64,000 bases of DNA from Verrucomicrobiota bacterium (GTDB lineage: Bacteria; Verrucomicrobiota; Verrucomicrobiia; Limisphaerales; UBA1096): NCBI GenBank assembly GCA_030749225.1, contig JASMKO010000025.1, positions 1-64,000 on the forward strand. The letters are read 5' to 3'. The notes beneath the pieces were generated by a model that was not told the origin of the DNA, made no database searches, and was given only the letters and a program-made list of their open reading frames with translations. A program made the position numbers and the translations under genes. Below, piece by piece: positions 18,936 to 30,114 of the stretch (positions are counted from its first letter, which is position 1; the number at the start of each line of letters is the position of its first letter).

Positions 18936-20561
18936 TTACATCATACCGTGGTCGTGGCCACCGCCCGCCGGTGGTGGCGGCTCCTTCTCGGGGATCTCGG
19001 TAATCAAGCACTCTGTAGTGAGCAGCAACCCAGCAATCGAGCCGGCGTTCTGGAGCGCGGTACGGGTAACCTTTTTCGGGTCAACAACACCAGCCTTGAC
19101 GAGGTCTTCGTACTTCTCGGTCGCGACGTTGAAACCATTGTTGCCCTTGCTCTCCAGGACTTCCTGAACGATCACGGCACCCTCGAGGCCTGCATTGGCA
19201 GCCAGGGCCCGCAGCGGCGCCTCAACGGCGTTGCGGATGATGGAAACACCAATCTGCTGGTCGCCGTCCAGTTGCAGCTTTTCGATCGTCGGGCGAGTTC
19301 GAAGCAGGGCAACACCACCCCCCGGGACAATCCCCTCCTCCACCGCAGCGCGAGTGGCATGCAGGGCATCCTCAACACGGGCTTTCTTTTCCTTCATCTC
19401 GGTCTCGGTGGCTGCGCCGACGTTGATGACGGCAACACCGCCGGCCAGCTTGGCCAAGCGTTCCTGCAGTTTCTCGCGATCGTAGTCGGAGGTGGTCTCC
19501 TCGATCTGGCGACGAATCTGGTTCACGCGACCCTGGATCTCGGACGATTTGCCGGAACCCTCAACGATGGTGGTGTTTTCCTTGTCCACCACGATGCTCT
19601 TGGCGCGGCCCAGATCGCTCAACTCAACGGACTCGAGCTTGATGCCGAGGTCCTCGGTAATGCAGCGGCCGCCGGTCAGGATGGCAATGTCCTCGAGCAT
19701 GGCCTTGCGGCGGTCGCCGAAGCCAGGTGCCTTGACTGCGGCGATGTTGAGCGTGCCGCGGATGCGGTTAACCACGAGGGTGGCCAAGGCCTCGCCCTCG
19801 ACATCTTCAGCGATGATCAGCATCTGTTTGCCGGTCTTGGCGACCTTCTCCAGCAGTGGAACCATGTCCTTGAGGCTACTGATCTTCTTCTCGAAAATGA
19901 GAATGTAGGCATCCTCGAGGCGGCACTCCATGGAGTCGGTATCCGTGGCGAAGTACGGTGAGAGGTAGCCCTTGTCAAACTGCATGCCCTCGACCACGTC
20001 GAGCGTGGTCTCGATGGACTTGGCCTCCTCGACAGTGATGGTGCCGTCCTTGCCGACCTTATCCATAGCATCGGCGATGATCTCGCCGACCTCCTCGTCC
20101 CAGTTGGCGGACACGGTGGCAACCTGATTGATCTCCTCCTTGTCCTTGACTTTCTTGGAGGCCTTGTCGAGCGCGCCAACGGCAGCTTCCACCGCCTTTT
20201 GAATACCACGCTGAATGGCGATCGGGCTAGCCCCTGCGGTGACGTGTTTGAGACCACCATTGAAGATGGCCTCAGCTAGTACAGTAGCCGTGGTGGTTCC
20301 GTCACCGGCGGCATCACTAGTCTTGCTTGAGACCTCACGCACCATCTGGGCACCCATATTTTCATACGGATCCTCGAGATCAATCTCCTTGGCCACGGTG
20401 ACACCGTCCTTGGTGACTGTGGGGGAGCCGAACTTCTTGTCGAGAACGACGTTGCGTCCCTTTGGACCGAGTGTGGCTGTTACGGCCTTGGACAGGGTGG
20501 TGACACCCTTCAACAAGGCCTGCCGCGCGGATTCATCAAACTTTAGTTGTTTTGCTGACAT
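18936..20561 (-). CDS. groEL: 60 kDa chaperonin GroEL
   Basis: [85 protein letters not shown]. Confidence 0.98.
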   Translation of the reverse strand: MSAKQLKFDESARQALLKGVTTLSKAVTATLGPKGRNVVLDKKFGSPTVTKDGVTVAKEIDLEDPYENMGAQMVREVSSKTSDAAGDGTTTATVLAEAIFNGGLKHVTAGASPIAIQRGIQKAVEAAVGALDKASKKVKDKEEINQVATVSANWDEEVGEIIADAMDKVGKDGTITVEEAKSIETTLDVVEGMQFDKGYLSPYFATDTDSMECRLEDAYILIFEKKISSLKDMVPLLEKVAKTGKQMLIIAEDVEGEALATLVVNRIRGTLNIAAVKAPGFGDRRKAMLEDIAILTGGRCITEDLGIKLESVELSDLGRAKSIVVDKENTTIVEGSGKSSEIQGRVNQIRRQIEETTSDYDREKLQERLAKLAGGVAVINVGAATETEMKEKKARVEDALHATRAAVEEGIVPGGGVALLRTRPTIEKLQLDGDQQIGVSIIRNAVEAPLRALAANAGLEGAVIVQEVLESKGNNGFNVATEKYEDLVKAGVVDPKKVTRTALQNAGSIAGLLLTTECLITEIPEKEPPPPAGGGHDHGMM

Positions 20562-20583
20562 ACTTTATTATTCCTTTCCAAAT

Positions 20584-20880
20584 TTATCCAACGATTGCGA
20601 GGATGTCGTCAGAATTCAAAATCTTGAGTTCCTTGCCGTCAACCTTGACCTCGGTGCCGCCATACTTACTGATCAACACCTTGTCTCCTTTCTTAACCTC
20701 GAAGGGAATCTTGTTCCCCGAGTCATCGGTCTTGCCGGTACCCAGAGCCAGTACCTTTGCTTCAGTGGGTTTTTCCTTAGCAGAATCCGGGATGATAATT
20801 CCACCATCCGATTGCTGCTCATTCTCCTCGATCGGCTCAACAATAATGCGATCGCCGAGCGGTTTTAGTTTTAGTGCCAT
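20584..20880 (-). CDS. groES: 10 kDa chaperonin GroES
   Basis: [47 protein letters not shown]. Confidence 0.96.
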   Translation of the reverse strand: MALKLKPLGDRIIVEPIEENEQQSDGGIIIPDSAKEKPTEAKVLALGTGKTDDSGNKIPFEVKKGDKVLISKYGGTEVKVDGKELKILNSDDILAIVG

Positions 20881-20982
20881 GTTTGTTTTTATCTTACTTG
20901 CTGTGTTGGTTCCCGCCTTAGGCGGGAAAGTGTGCCGCGCCAAACAGCCAGGGCCACCCGGCCCCGGCCAAGCTCGGCTAAA

Positions 20983-22923
20983 TTATCGATCGGCCTTTTC
21001 CTCCACAACCTCGGCGTCGATGATCGGGCCTTCCTCCTTCTTGGCAGCCTCATCCTCGCCGGACGGAGCCGCATCGTCGCCAGCCGGCTGGCCGGCGGCT
21101 GCTTGTGCTTCCTGTGCGGCCTTGTAAATGTCACCGGAGGCTTCCTGCACAACCTGTTGCAATTTCTCTGTGGCGGCCTTGATCGCGCCGGAGTCGGAGC
21201 CTTTCAACGCCTCCTTCAACTCGTTGTTGGCGGCCTCAAGCCCGCTCTTTTTGTCGCCGGAAATCTTGTCAGCATTGTCCTTGAGCAGTTTCTCCGTCTG
21301 GTAGGCCAGGTTGTCGGCGTTGTTGCGCAGGTCAACCTCCTCGCGGCGTTGTTTGTCATCGTCGGCGTGCGCCTCGGCGTCCTGCTTCATCTTTTCGATG
21401 TCCTCCTCAGAAAGGCCGCTGCTTGCTGTAATGGTGATCTTCTGCTCCTTGCCGGTGCCAAGATCCTTGGCGTTGACGTTGAGGATGCCGTTGGCATCAA
21501 TGTCGAACGTCACCTCGATCTGCGGCGTGCCACGCGGTGCGGGCGGGATTTCGGTCAACTGGAATTTGCCAATGCTCTTGTTGTCATTGGCAAACTCTCG
21601 CTCACCCTGCAACACATGGATATCCACAGCCGGCTGATTGTCGGCAGCCGTGGAAAAGATTTCCGATTTCTTGGTAGGGATGGTGGTGTTGCGCTCGATG
21701 AGTTTTGTCATCACTGCGCCCATGGTCTCAATGCCTAGTGAAAGCGGCGTTACATCCAGCAGCAGCACGTCCTTCACGTCCCCCTTCAGGACGCCGCCTT
21801 GGATGGCCGCGCCAACCGCGACGACTTCATCCGGGTTGACCCCCTGGTTGGGTTTCCTGCCGATCGCTGCCTCGGCGGTCTCGACCACCTTGGGCATCCT
21901 GGTCATCCCGCCAACCAAGACGAGATCCTTGATGTCGCTTGCGCCGACTTCAGCATCCTTGAAGCAGGCCTCCACCGGCTTCAGGGTGCGCTCGAACAAA
22001 TCGTCACAAAGCTGCTCTAGCTTGGCTCGCGACAACTGCACGTTGATGTGCTTGGGTCCACTGGCATCCGCCGTGATGAACGGAAGGTTCAGGTCGTAGC
22101 TTGTGGAACTGGAAAGCGAAATCTTGGCCTTCTCGGCCTCTTCCTTGATGCGTTGCAAGGCATCTGGCTGGGTACTCAAGTCCATGCCGTTCTCCTCCTT
22201 GAAAGTGTCGAGCACCCAGTCGATAACGGCATTGTCCCAGTCGTCGCCACCGAGTTTTGTGTCGCCGTTGGTTGCCTTCACCTCGAACACCCCGTCGCCG
22301 ATCTCCAACACCGAGATGTCAAACGTGCCACCGCCAAGGTCGTACACGGCAATGTTCTGGTCCGTCTTCTTGTCGAGTCCATACGCCAGCGAGGCAGCCG
22401 TCGGTTCGTTGATGATCCGTAGCACTTCCAAACCGGCGATCTTGCCGGCATCCTTGGTTGCTTGACGCTGCGTATCGTTGTAATAGGCGGGAACCGTGAT
22501 GACGGCCTCGGTGATCGTTTCGCCCAAGCGCATCTCGGCGTCGGCCTTGAGCTTGCTCAGGATCATTGCGGAAATTTCCGGCGGGCTGTACTGCTTGGTC
22601 TCCCCCGCGACCTCCACCTCCACGGCGGCATCCCCGTTGGAAGCCTTTACGACCTTGTACGGCATCCGCTCGGCCTCCGAGCCGATCTCATCGAATTTGC
22701 GGCCCATGAACCGCTTGATGGAGAAAATGGTGTTCTTGGGGTTGGTGACGGCCTGGCGCTTGGCCGCATCACCCACCAGTCGCTCACCATCCTTGGTAAA
22801 TGCCACAACCGAGGGCGTCGTCCTGCGACCCTCGGAGTTCTCAAGAACAAGCGGCTCCCCGCCGTCCATGACAGACATGCAGCAATTCGTCGTTCCTAAA
22901 TCTATGCCCAATACTTTTCCCAT
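20983..22923 (-). CDS. dnaK: Chaperone DnaK (HSP70)
   Basis: [42 protein letters not shown]; start at 22923. Confidence 0.98.
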   Translation of the reverse strand: MGKVLGIDLGTTNCCMSVMDGGEPLVLENSEGRRTTPSVVAFTKDGERLVGDAAKRQAVTNPKNTIFSIKRFMGRKFDEIGSEAERMPYKVVKASNGDAAVEVEVAGETKQYSPPEISAMILSKLKADAEMRLGETITEAVITVPAYYNDTQRQATKDAGKIAGLEVLRIINEPTAASLAYGLDKKTDQNIAVYDLGGGTFDISVLEIGDGVFEVKATNGDTKLGGDDWDNAVIDWVLDTFKEENGMDLSTQPDALQRIKEEAEKAKISLSSSTSYDLNLPFITADASGPKHINVQLSRAKLEQLCDDLFERTLKPVEACFKDAEVGASDIKDLVLVGGMTRMPKVVETAEAAIGRKPNQGVNPDEVVAVGAAIQGGVLKGDVKDVLLLDVTPLSLGIETMGAVMTKLIERNTTIPTKKSEIFSTAADNQPAVDIHVLQGEREFANDNKSIGKFQLTEIPPAPRGTPQIEVTFDIDANGILNVNAKDLGTGKEQKITITASSGLSEEDIEKMKQDAEAHADDDKQRREEVDLRNNADNLAYQTEKLLKDNADKISGDKKSGLEAANNELKEALKGSDSGAIKAATEKLQQVVQEASGDIYKAAQEAQAAAGQPAGDDAAPSGEDEAAKKEEGPIIDAEVVEEKADR

Positions 22924-23141
22924 AACAATGCCGCCACCCTTGAGCAACCGAGATGCCAAGCACCAATTAAAGACTGTAACATACTGGAAACGAGTTCATT
23001 AAGTGTTATATCAGCTCACTGAGCGAATCTTGATTTTCGAGACAATTGCGACATAATGTCCCTGTCGTTGGTTTCTCAAGTCGGCGCGTGTCCCTCCTTG
23101 GGCTTGGTTTCACAAACGCGCTTGGCCGAGCGCCGGACCAC

Positions 23142-24017
23142 TCATTCACCGCCGAATGGGTTGCTAGAATCCCCCGAAGATTCGTCGAAAGGGTTGTCTC
23201 CCGAATCGCGCTTGGCCTTGGTTTTCTTTTGCTTGGACTTTTGCGGCTTGGGCAGTTTTGGAGCGAGGATCGGAGAAAACATCAAATACACCCATGACAC
23301 CACCAAGTGCACCCCCCACACGATTAGCAAAGCCACCAAGTCGAGTTGCTTCAGGCTATAAAGCACAATACCAACACTCATCACCAACGCGCCCGGAAGT
23401 TGGGCGGCAATCGCAACCTTCCGGGCACCCACCCAATCCACCCGGTTGACGGAGAACACCTTAGCCGGAAACGTGTACAGCAAACCAACCGCGGACCAAG
23501 TGACCAGAAGGAAGACCACGACCAGCAGACCAAGCCCGGCCAGCACCATGTGGGAACGTGCCCCCCACCACGGCTCAAGCTCGGTTTTGTTGAACAACCA
23601 AGTCCAGCCCGTGGGATAAGGCAGCGGCAGCAGGCCAAGCCCGAGGTTGCTGCCGACCTGCAGATTGTCCGGCCCAAAGGCCAGCACGAGATCAGCCGAT
23701 TCCACAACATTGGTGAAGCCCCCGGGGCGGATATCGATCCGCATAAACGGCCCCTCCTGCTGAACCATGGCCCCGCTTGGCCAAGCCAGACGGCCACCCC
23801 GAATCTGCCCGGTCGGCGGCATTTCCCGGATCGATTTGTCGATCACCGGTACCCAAGCCTGCTGGACAAACCAGACTGCCGTGGTCGCGACCATCAGCGC
23901 GAAGACCAGTTCCGCAGTCAGCAACCGCAAGCGGCTGGCCACAGCGAACCGGGCCACGCCGCCGAATGTCAATGGCTGCCAAGCCTCCTTCGGTCGATCA
24001 TCCGCCACGCCGCCCAC
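23142..24017 (-). CDS. Membrane protein of unknown function
   Basis: Several TM segments; Lys-rich C-terminal region ending DNPFDESSGDSSNPFGGE. Confidence 0.6.
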   Translation of the reverse strand: MGGVADDRPKEAWQPLTFGGVARFAVASRLRLLTAELVFALMVATTAVWFVQQAWVPVIDKSIREMPPTGQIRGGRLAWPSGAMVQQEGPFMRIDIRPGGFTNVVESADLVLAFGPDNLQVGSNLGLGLLPLPYPTGWTWLFNKTELEPWWGARSHMVLAGLGLLVVVFLLVTWSAVGLLYTFPAKVFSVNRVDWVGARKVAIAAQLPGALVMSVGIVLYSLKQLDLVALLIVWGVHLVVSWVYLMFSPILAPKLPKPQKSKQKKTKAKRDSGDNPFDESSGDSSNPFGGE

Positions 24018-24089
24018 AAACTACCTTTGGGCAAACTGCCGGGAAACCCAAATTCGCGTCCTAACAGTGATTTTGGTCGAAAAAACAAA

Positions 24090-24115
24090 AAAACACCCCA
24101 TGAGGCGGGGTTTTT
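24090..24115. terminator. Possible bidirectional hairpin terminator
   Basis: ACCCC-ATGAGGC-GGGGT followed by TTTT and preceded by A-tract. Confidence 0.5.
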
Positions 24116-24150
24116 ACACTTGACGCTGCTCGAGCGAAACGACTAGCCTG

Positions 24151-24240
24151 AAGCCGGTTGCCACCCCACGGGTGCCAGCTTGGTAGTCAACTCTGTTAAG
24201 AGTGAGTGAAGTCGGAGAGCAATCTGCCGGCTTTTTTGTT
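24151..24240 (+). ncRNA. Candidate structured leader RNA upstream of nusA
   Basis: Long-range stem AAGCCGGTTGC (24151-24161) with GCAA(TCTG)CCGGCTT (24219-24233), then TTTTTT; internal hairpins CACCC-CAC-GGGTG and ACTC-TGTTAA-GAGT. Confidence 0.45.
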
Positions 24241-24279
24241 CGCCGCGAATGGTTTGGAGCCTGTCGAAAAACGAAAACA

Positions 24280-25650
24280 ATGAATGCGGATTTTATAGCT
24301 AGCATGGAGTATTGGGAGCGCGAAAAGGGACTCGATCGTGAGATTCTCATCAGCGCTGTGGAGGACGCAATGGTCTCCGCGGCCAAGCGGGCGGTCGGCC
24401 CAGCCCGAGAGTTGCGGTGTGAAATCGACCGCAAGGATGGCGACATCCGCGCCTTCGCCTCCCTTGTCGTAGTAGAGATGGTCACCGACAAGCAGTGCGA
24501 AATCAGCCTGGAATCGGCAAAACGCCACAAGCCAGACGTTCAACTGGACGAGGAACTGGAAGTCGAGGTGACCCCAAAAAACTTTGGCCGGATCGCCTCG
24601 CAGAACGCTAAACAGGCGCTGATGCAGGCCATTCGCCGCGAGGAGAAGGCGTTGGTTTACACCGAGTTCAAGGATCGAGTCGGCGACATCGTCAGCGGCG
24701 AGGTTCGGGGTTTCGACCGATCGGATGTCCTCGTTGATCTGGGCAAATTTGAGGCCCTGCTGCCCAACCGCGAGCGTGTGCCCACCGAGGAATACCAGCG
24801 GGGCGAACGCATCCGCTGCCTGGTAAAAACCGTGCAAGGCTCGGACAGCCACTCCGAGATCATCCTCTCGCGAAGGGACACTGACTTTGTGCTCAAGCTG
24901 TTCCAACTCGAAGTCTCCGAAATCAACGACGGCACGATCGAGGTCAAGGGGATCGCCCGGGAACCCGGCTTCCGAACCAAGCTCGCCGTGCACTCGAGGG
25001 ATGAAAAAGTGGATCCCGTCGGCGCTTGCGTTGGCCTCCGCGGGCAACGGGTGAAAAACATCGTGCGGGAACTCAACAACGAAAAAATCGACATTATCCG
25101 ATGGGATGCCGACATCGAGACGTATGTGACCAACTCCCTCGCCCCGGCCCAACTCAAACGGCTTGAGATCGATCAAGACAAAAAAAGGGCGCACATCCTT
25201 GTGAACCCCGATCAACTCTCGCTGGCCATCGGACGCCGCGGCCAAAACGCCCGGCTCACCAGCATCCTCACCGGGTGGCAAATCGACATCGACCCGGAGG
25301 AGGAGGTTCGCGTCGGCTTTGAGGAACAGGTCGCCGGAGCCGTCGACGCTTTGGCCGCTATACCCGGCATCGAGAAGGAGCAAGCCGATGCCCTTGTCCA
25401 TGCCGGTTTGCTAACACTCGATGCCTTGATCGGTGTCGAGGCGGAAGACCTTGCGGATATCCCGGGCCTCGCGGACCATGCCGAGTCGGTTCAGGCCGCC
25501 GCCCGCGCGGAGAAGGAACGCCGCGGGGGTTCGAGCGCCAACCCGACAACAGAGGAGGCGCCTCCTGAAGTTGCCGCCGATCCTGAAGAGGAAACAGACC
25601 CCGAAACCGATACCGCTGGAGAAGCCGCCCCGACGAAGGAGGCTGAGTAA
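24280..25650 (+). CDS. nusA: Transcription termination/antitermination protein NusA
   Basis: MEYWEREKGLDREILISAVEDAMVSAAKRAVG; GACVGLRGQRVKNIVRELNNEKIDIIRWD; LAIGRRGQNARL. Confidence 0.95.
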   Translation: MNADFIASMEYWEREKGLDREILISAVEDAMVSAAKRAVGPARELRCEIDRKDGDIRAFASLVVVEMVTDKQCEISLESAKRHKPDVQLDEELEVEVTPKNFGRIASQNAKQALMQAIRREEKALVYTEFKDRVGDIVSGEVRGFDRSDVLVDLGKFEALLPNRERVPTEEYQRGERIRCLVKTVQGSDSHSEIILSRRDTDFVLKLFQLEVSEINDGTIEVKGIAREPGFRTKLAVHSRDEKVDPVGACVGLRGQRVKNIVRELNNEKIDIIRWDADIETYVTNSLAPAQLKRLEIDQDKKRAHILVNPDQLSLAIGRRGQNARLTSILTGWQIDIDPEEEVRVGFEEQVAGAVDALAAIPGIEKEQADALVHAGLLTLDALIGVEAEDLADIPGLADHAESVQAAARAEKERRGGSSANPTTEEAPPEVAADPEEETDPETDTAGEAAPTKEAE

Positions 25651-25722
25651 CCGGGGAGTATTGCCTCGGCGCTCCGCCAAGCGGCCGTTTCCCGTTGGCC
25701 AAGCGCAAGCAGATCACTTTTT

Positions 25723-28023
25723 ATGCCCGTTCGCATTTACGAGATTGCCAAAAAGGCGGGGATCCCGAGCAAGGATGTCCTCGCCAAGGCCAAGGAATTG
25801 GGGATCACCAACGCAAAGGTCGCCTCAAGCACCTTGGACAAGATCACCGCCGAGTACCTTGAGGAACAAATCGCAGGCACACACGAACCCGAGCCCGCCC
25901 CCGAGGAGACCCCAGTCGCGCCCGAGCCGGTCATCATCACCGCACCCGCCGAGGAACCGGAGGAGGTGGAAGAAGAGGACGTAGCCGAGCCGGAAGGTCC
26001 TCAGGACACCGCCGAGGAACCTGAGGCGGAAGAGGATGAGTCCAGCGACCTCGGCAAAAAAGTGGGCTTCATCGAGTTGGGAAAAATGCCAGTGCGCCCG
26101 GCGGTGCGGGAACACAAAAAGAAAAAAGACAAGCCAGCCAAGAAACCAGCCAAGGCCGATGAGGCCAAACAGGGCGCCCCAGCCCCCGCGCGCGCACCGA
26201 GCAAGCCAAAGTACGACGTGCCGGCCGATGCTCCGTTGATCGCCATGAAGCCCCCGATCATCGTCCGCGACCTCGCCGAGGAAATGAAGCGCAAGCCGTT
26301 CCAACTGATTGCTGACCTGATGTCGCTCAACGTCTTCGCCAACATCAACCAATCCATTGAGGAACCAGTCGCTCGCGTGGTCTGCTCCAAGAACGGTTTC
26401 CGCTTCCGGCTCGAGCGACGCGAACGCGGTGCCGGCCTTGTCAAAGTCTCGACACGAAAAAAAGTGGTGCTCGACGCCGAAGACAGTGAGGAGGACCTGC
26501 AACCCCGTGCGCCAGTGGTCACCATCATGGGCCATGTCGACCACGGCAAGACCACGCTGCTCGACGTCGTCCGCCACTCGAACATCACCGCCGGGGAGGC
26601 CGGTGGCATCACGCAGCACATCGGTGCCTACACGATCGACGTCCCCCACCCCGAGCATCCGAAACAGCTGGAGAAAATCACCTTCCTCGACACGCCGGGC
26701 CACGCCGCGTTCAGCGCCATGCGTGCCCGCGGCGCCAACGTAACCGACATCGTCATCCTCGTCGTCGGCGCGGACGACGGCGTCATGCCGCAGACGATGG
26801 AAGCATTGAGCCACGCGCAGGCCGCTGAGGTGCCGATCATCGTGGCGGTCAACAAGATCGACCACCCGAGCGCAAACCCGACCTTGGCCCGCACCCAGTT
26901 GCAGGAAAAGGGCGTCGTCTGCGAGGAGTGGGGTGGCGAGACCATTTTCGTCGATGTCTCCGCGCTGAAAAACACCAACGTCGACAAGCTGCTTGGCATG
27001 GTACTACTGCAGGCGGAGGTGCTCGAACTGAAGGCCAACCCGAACCGCAAGGCGGTCGGCAACGTCGTTGAGTCCGGCATGGAGGCTGGCGGCCCGACCG
27101 CCACGCTGCTCGTCCGCAAGGGCACGCTGAAGGTGGGCGACGTCATGATCTGCGACAGCTATTTTGGCAAGGTACGCGCGCTGGTGAATCACGAGGGCAA
27201 GCGCATCAAGCAGGCCGGCCCCTCCTCCGCCGTGAAGGTGCTGGGCCTCAACGGCGTGCCGGGTGCCGGTGCCGAATTCAACATCCTGCCCAGCGAAAAG
27301 GAGGCCCGCACCCTATGCGAGGAACGAGAGACCAAGGAGCGGGAGGAAGCCGTCTCCAATCGGCGCAAGATGACGCTCGAGTCCCTGTTCAGCCAGACCA
27401 AGTCGGACGAAAACAAGATCCTCAAGCTGATTGTCAAAGCCGACACGCAGGGCTCGGTCGAGGCCATTGTCGATTCCATCAACAAGATTGAGTCGGACAA
27501 GGTGCAGGTCGAGGTGATCCACTCCGGGGTCGGCTCCATCTCCGAGTCCGACGCCACACTAGCCAGCGCCTCGGACGCGGTCATCCTTGGCTTCCACGCC
27601 AAAATCGACACCGGCGTCGGTGACGTGGCCAAACGTGAGGGCGTCCAGATCAAGCTTTACGCAATCATCTACGAGTTGATCGATGAGGTAAAGGAGGGGA
27701 TGTCCGGCCTGCTCGACCCCTTGATGAAGGATGTCGTCACCGGCCAAGCGGAGGTGCGAAAGATTTTCGAGCTGAGCAAGGGCGGCAACGTCGCCGGATG
27801 CGCCGTCACCAGTGGCAAGATCGTGCGCGGCAAGATGCGCGTTGTCCGCAAGGGCGACCTCGTGTACGAGGGCATATCGCACACGCTCAAACGGTTCAAG
27901 GATGAAGTCAATGAGGTCCGCTCCGGCATGGAGTGCGGCATCCGGCTAGACGGCTTCGACGACTTTCAGGAGGGCGACATCGTCGAGTGCTACACGCAGG
28001 AGAAGGTCGCCCAGTCACTATAA
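25723..28023 (+). CDS. infB: Translation initiation factor IF-2
   Basis: [56 protein letters not shown]. Confidence 0.97.
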   Translation: MPVRIYEIAKKAGIPSKDVLAKAKELGITNAKVASSTLDKITAEYLEEQIAGTHEPEPAPEETPVAPEPVIITAPAEEPEEVEEEDVAEPEGPQDTAEEPEAEEDESSDLGKKVGFIELGKMPVRPAVREHKKKKDKPAKKPAKADEAKQGAPAPARAPSKPKYDVPADAPLIAMKPPIIVRDLAEEMKRKPFQLIADLMSLNVFANINQSIEEPVARVVCSKNGFRFRLERRERGAGLVKVSTRKKVVLDAEDSEEDLQPRAPVVTIMGHVDHGKTTLLDVVRHSNITAGEAGGITQHIGAYTIDVPHPEHPKQLEKITFLDTPGHAAFSAMRARGANVTDIVILVVGADDGVMPQTMEALSHAQAAEVPIIVAVNKIDHPSANPTLARTQLQEKGVVCEEWGGETIFVDVSALKNTNVDKLLGMVLLQAEVLELKANPNRKAVGNVVESGMEAGGPTATLLVRKGTLKVGDVMICDSYFGKVRALVNHEGKRIKQAGPSSAVKVLGLNGVPGAGAEFNILPSEKEARTLCEERETKEREEAVSNRRKMTLESLFSQTKSDENKILKLIVKADTQGSVEAIVDSINKIESDKVQVEVIHSGVGSISESDATLASASDAVILGFHAKIDTGVGDVAKREGVQIKLYAIIYELIDEVKEGMSGLLDPLMKDVVTGQAEVRKIFELSKGGNVAGCAVTSGKIVRGKMRVVRKGDLVYEGISHTLKRFKDEVNEVRSGMECGIRLDGFDDFQEGDIVECYTQEKVAQSL

Positions 28024-28041
28024 ACCACGCCCGTCCGCGTT

Positions 28042-28428
28042 ATGCCCAACCTGCGCCACATGCGCGTGCGAGAGCTGCTCAAGCGGGAACTCAACGAGAT
28101 TTTCCGGCGCGAGTTCCCGGTCGAGCTTGGCCTGGTTAGCGTCAGCGAGGTGGGCGTCTCGAACGACCTCCATTCCGCCACTGTCTTCGTCTCCTCCATT
28201 GGCGACGAGTCAGCCCGGCGGAAGGCGTTCCGCGCTGTCCGGAAGGCGGCCGGAAAAATCCAAGCACAGCTTGGCCAAGCGGTCGAACTGCGCTACACGC
28301 CCCGGCTGAAGTTCACCCTCGATGAGGCCCGCAACCGCGGCGACCGGGTGCTTCATATCCTCGAAGAGATCGAGAAAGAATCCCCGCTTGGCCAAGCCCA
28401 TGAAGAAGGCACGACTGAAAACGATTGA
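28042..28428 (+). CDS. rbfA: Ribosome-binding factor A
   Basis: RVRELLKRELNEIFRREF...; position between infB and nrnA. Confidence 0.88.
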   Translation: MPNLRHMRVRELLKRELNEIFRREFPVELGLVSVSEVGVSNDLHSATVFVSSIGDESARRKAFRAVRKAAGKIQAQLGQAVELRYTPRLKFTLDEARNRGDRVLHILEEIEKESPLGQAHEEGTTEND

Positions 28429-29392
28429 TCGGATCCTCGAGATTCTCGACGAAAGCCACACCATTGCCGTCTGCAGCCACATGCGGCCGGACGGCGACTG
28501 CATCGGCTCGACGCTTGGCCTTGCGCTGGCGCTGCTCGAGCAAGGCAAGGAGGTCACCTGCTGGAACCAGGATCCCGTCCCGGCCAAACTGCGGTTCCTT
28601 GACCCAGACCAACTCATCCAGGCGCCGCGGCAAATAAAGCGCACCTTTGACTGCGTCATCGCCGTAGACTCGGCCAGTATCGACCGGCTCGGAACATCGC
28701 AGGAGCACATCACCAACCGGAAAACGCTCATCAACATCGACCACCACGCCAGCAACACCCGATTCGGCGACGTGAACTGGATCGCCAGCAGGGAGCCGTC
28801 TAGCGGGGAACTGGTTTACCAACTCATTCGTAAGGCCGGCTGGGAGATCACGCCCCACATCGCCGACTGCCTGTTCACGGCCATCTCGACCGACACCGGC
28901 TCGTTCCAGTACCCCACAACCTTGCCGGCGACCTACTACGCCGCTGGTGAACTTGTCAAAAAAGGCGCCGACCTCGCCACCGTTTGCGACGAGGTGTACC
29001 AATCTTACCCGCTTTCCCGTGTTAAACTGCTCCGGCACATCTACAACAAGTTCCGCCTCACGAACGACAACCAGATCGCCTACTTTTGGCTGAAGGAAGA
29101 GGACTTCGCCCGCACCGGCGCAAGCGCGAGTGACACGGAGGGGCTGATCGACCACGTCCGCGCCATCGAGCCAGTCGTCGTCGCCTGCGTGTTCGAGGAA
29201 CTGGAGCTGGAGCTGACCCGCATCAGCCTCCGCTCCAAGGACAAAAACGTGAATGTCAGCGACATCGCCGGGCAGTTCGGCGGCGGCGGACACCAGGCCG
29301 CAGCCGGGGCGCGCATCGTCGGCCGACCCATTGGGGTCCAGCGCCGAGTGATCGCCGCCATTCGCCGGGCGCTGGACGAGCGCCCGTCATGA
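28400..29392 (+). CDS. DHH/DHHA1 phosphoesterase (NrnA-like)
   Basis: SHMRPDGDCIGSTLGLALALLEQGKEV, INIDHHASNTRFGDVNW, FGGGGHQAAAGA. Confidence 0.9.
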   Translation: MKKARLKTIDRILEILDESHTIAVCSHMRPDGDCIGSTLGLALALLEQGKEVTCWNQDPVPAKLRFLDPDQLIQAPRQIKRTFDCVIAVDSASIDRLGTSQEHITNRKTLINIDHHASNTRFGDVNWIASREPSSGELVYQLIRKAGWEITPHIADCLFTAISTDTGSFQYPTTLPATYYAAGELVKKGADLATVCDEVYQSYPLSRVKLLRHIYNKFRLTNDNQIAYFWLKEEDFARTGASASDTEGLIDHVRAIEPVVVACVFEELELELTRISLRSKDKNVNVSDIAGQFGGGGHQAAAGARIVGRPIGVQRRVIAAIRRALDERPS

Positions 29393-30114
29393 GAATGAAG
29401 GAGTTCAACGCACTGGACGGCGCGCTCCTCATCGACAAGCCGGCTGGCCCGACCTCGCACGACATCGTCGACACCGTCCGCCAATGTTACCGCATTAAAA
29501 AGGTCGGCCACTGCGGCACGCTAGACCCAGCCGCGACCGGCCTGCTCGTCCTACTGCTCGGCCGGGCCACAAAGCTATCCGAGAAACTGATGACCGACGA
29601 CAAGGTGTACGTCGGCTCCATCAAACTCGGCGAGACCACCAACACCCACGACGCCGAGGGCGAGATCAACGAAACCAAGCCGGTGCCCAACCTCACCCTC
29701 GAGGCGCTGCAGGAAGCGGCAAACGCCTTTCTCGGCGATCAAATGCAACTGCCGCCGATGGTCAGCGCCATCAAGATCGACGGCATGCCGCTGCACAAAC
29801 TCGCACGCAAGGGACTTGAGGTGGAGCGACGCGAGCGCTTCATTCACCTGTACAAGTTCCACATCAGCGAATACGAGCTGCCGTACGCCTGGTTCAAGGT
29901 CGCCTGCAGCAAGGGCACCTACGTTCGCTCACTCGCGCATGACCTTGGTCAAGCGCTGGGCTGCGGCGCGCATCTGGCCGGTCTGCGCCGGACGACCTCC
30001 GGCCGATTCAAGGTCAGCGCCGCCACCCGACTCGAGGAACTAACCGACCTCTCTCCAGCCGACCTGGCCAAGCGCATCGTGCCAATGCTTCAACTCGCGG
30101 CCACCGAGCCATGA
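29389..30114 (+). CDS. truB: tRNA pseudouridine(55) synthase
   Basis: LLIDKPAGPTSHDIV, KVGHCGTLDPAATGLLVLLLGRATKLS. Confidence 0.95.
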   Translation: MRMKEFNALDGALLIDKPAGPTSHDIVDTVRQCYRIKKVGHCGTLDPAATGLLVLLLGRATKLSEKLMTDDKVYVGSIKLGETTNTHDAEGEINETKPVPNLTLEALQEAANAFLGDQMQLPPMVSAIKIDGMPLHKLARKGLEVERRERFIHLYKFHISEYELPYAWFKVACSKGTYVRSLAHDLGQALGCGAHLAGLRRTTSGRFKVSAATRLEELTDLSPADLAKRIVPMLQLAATEP

